Below are positions 5,791 through 6,019 of a DNA stretch of 6,019 nucleotides, piece after piece. Position 1 is the stretch's first letter; every line of letters begins with the position of its first letter. The notes under the pieces were generated by a model. The model was not told the DNA's origin. It saw only the letters and a program-made list of their open reading frames with translations, and ran no database searches. Both the position numbers and the translations under genes were made by a program. The stretch comes from Parabacteroides sp. AM08-6 (GTDB lineage Bacteria; Bacteroidota; Bacteroidia; Bacteroidales; Tannerellaceae). The stretch lies in NCBI RefSeq assembly GCF_003473295.1, contig NZ_QRMP01000057.1, forward strand, positions 1 through 6,019. The letters run 5' to 3'.

Positions 5791-6019
5791 CTACAAAACT
5801 CTATTACTTATTTCGGGTAATGGAGTTTTTTTATAAGCATCTGGTAAATCATGTATTGTTAGATACTTTCGGTTCTGTCCTGCCGGTTTCCACACGGGAG
5901 ATATAAGATTGAGCAGGAAATTCTTCGTACCTACGCTATCCGTGTAGAACATCGTCCGGTATTGGTCACCCACAAACGTCAGGGCAAACGCATTAGAAAC
6001 AATCTGAAACTGAATATGT
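5791..6019 (-). CDS. Unrecognised protein, C-terminal part only
   Basis: The minus-strand frame is open from the right edge to a TAG at 5793-5791, giving the last 75 residues of a protein that begins outside the window. A GTG at 5973 could be read as a start, but the frame stays open upstream of it and there is no promoter-like sequence, so a truncated gene is more likely. The sequence is mixed: a part that looks beta-rich (VSNAFALTFVGDQYRTMFYT), then a polar tail with several prolines (SPVWKPAGQNRKY, PEISNRVL). I recognise no domain or catalytic motif and assign no function. It converges with the tRNA pair, and the tRNA terminator hairpin overlaps its final 11 or so codons. Confidence 0.6.
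   Translation of the reverse strand, partial: HIQFQIVSNAFALTFVGDQYRTMFYTDSVGTKNFLLNLISPVWKPAGQNRKYLTIHDLPDAYKKTPLPEISNRVL
5795..5832 (+). terminator. Intrinsic terminator of the tRNA-Cys pair
   Basis: ACTCTATTAC (5798-5807) pairs with GTAATGGAGT (5817-5826) with a single T-G wobble, around a 9-nt loop. Flanking AAA (5795-5797) and TTT (5827-5829) extend the stem to 13 bp. A run of seven T (5826-5832) follows on the plus strand, as expected of a Rho-independent terminator. On the minus strand the hairpin is followed by TTTTG, so it may also end the convergent transcript, whose last codons it overlaps. Confidence 0.75.

Noticed and set aside
5544..5906. Open frames on both strands across the tRNA region, giving proteins with an internal repeat.
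   Set aside because: The repeated peptide is a translation of the two tRNA-Cys genes; the frames are artefacts of the tandem tRNA sequence.

Overview
This window looks like chromosomal DNA from a member of the Bacteroidales, most likely Bacteroides or a close relative. The reasons are four promoters of the Bacteroidetes sigma-ABfr type (TTTG at -33, TAnnTTTG-like at -7), A-rich gene starts without strong Shine-Dalgarno sites, a 1086-residue AsmA-like protein of the kind common in Bacteroidetes, and a long RfbB with a C-terminal-half insertion. The species cannot be fixed from the sequence alone.

Layout, left to right. Positions 1-463 are an AT-rich intergenic region. It carries a leftward promoter for a gene outside the window, a perfect 10-bp inverted repeat, and the rightward promoter of the AsmA-like gene. 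Positions 464-3724 (+) encode the AsmA-like envelope protein. It converges with a two-gene operon on the minus strand, rfbC (4897-5454) then rfbB (3730-4869), which makes dTDP-sugar intermediates for surface polysaccharide. The two convergent stop codons are only 5 bp apart, and a perfect 14-bp hairpin sits across the asmA stop codon. Divergent from rfbC, a promoter near 5543-5574 reads rightward into two tandem tRNA-Cys(GCA) genes. A strong hairpin with a T-tract follows, embedded in the last codons of an unrecognised, truncated minus-strand gene that runs off the right edge.

Functionally the window joins envelope biogenesis (AsmA-like protein, dTDP-deoxysugar synthesis) with a tRNA unit; this is probably ordinary core-type chromosome. 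I see no mobile element, CRISPR array, phage or defence gene, and no clear undescribed system. The most interesting signals are small: the compensatory base-pair changes between the two tRNA-Cys copies, an extended -33 motif shared by the four promoters at a constant 20-bp spacing, and two transcription-end hairpins embedded in the 3' ends of coding sequences.
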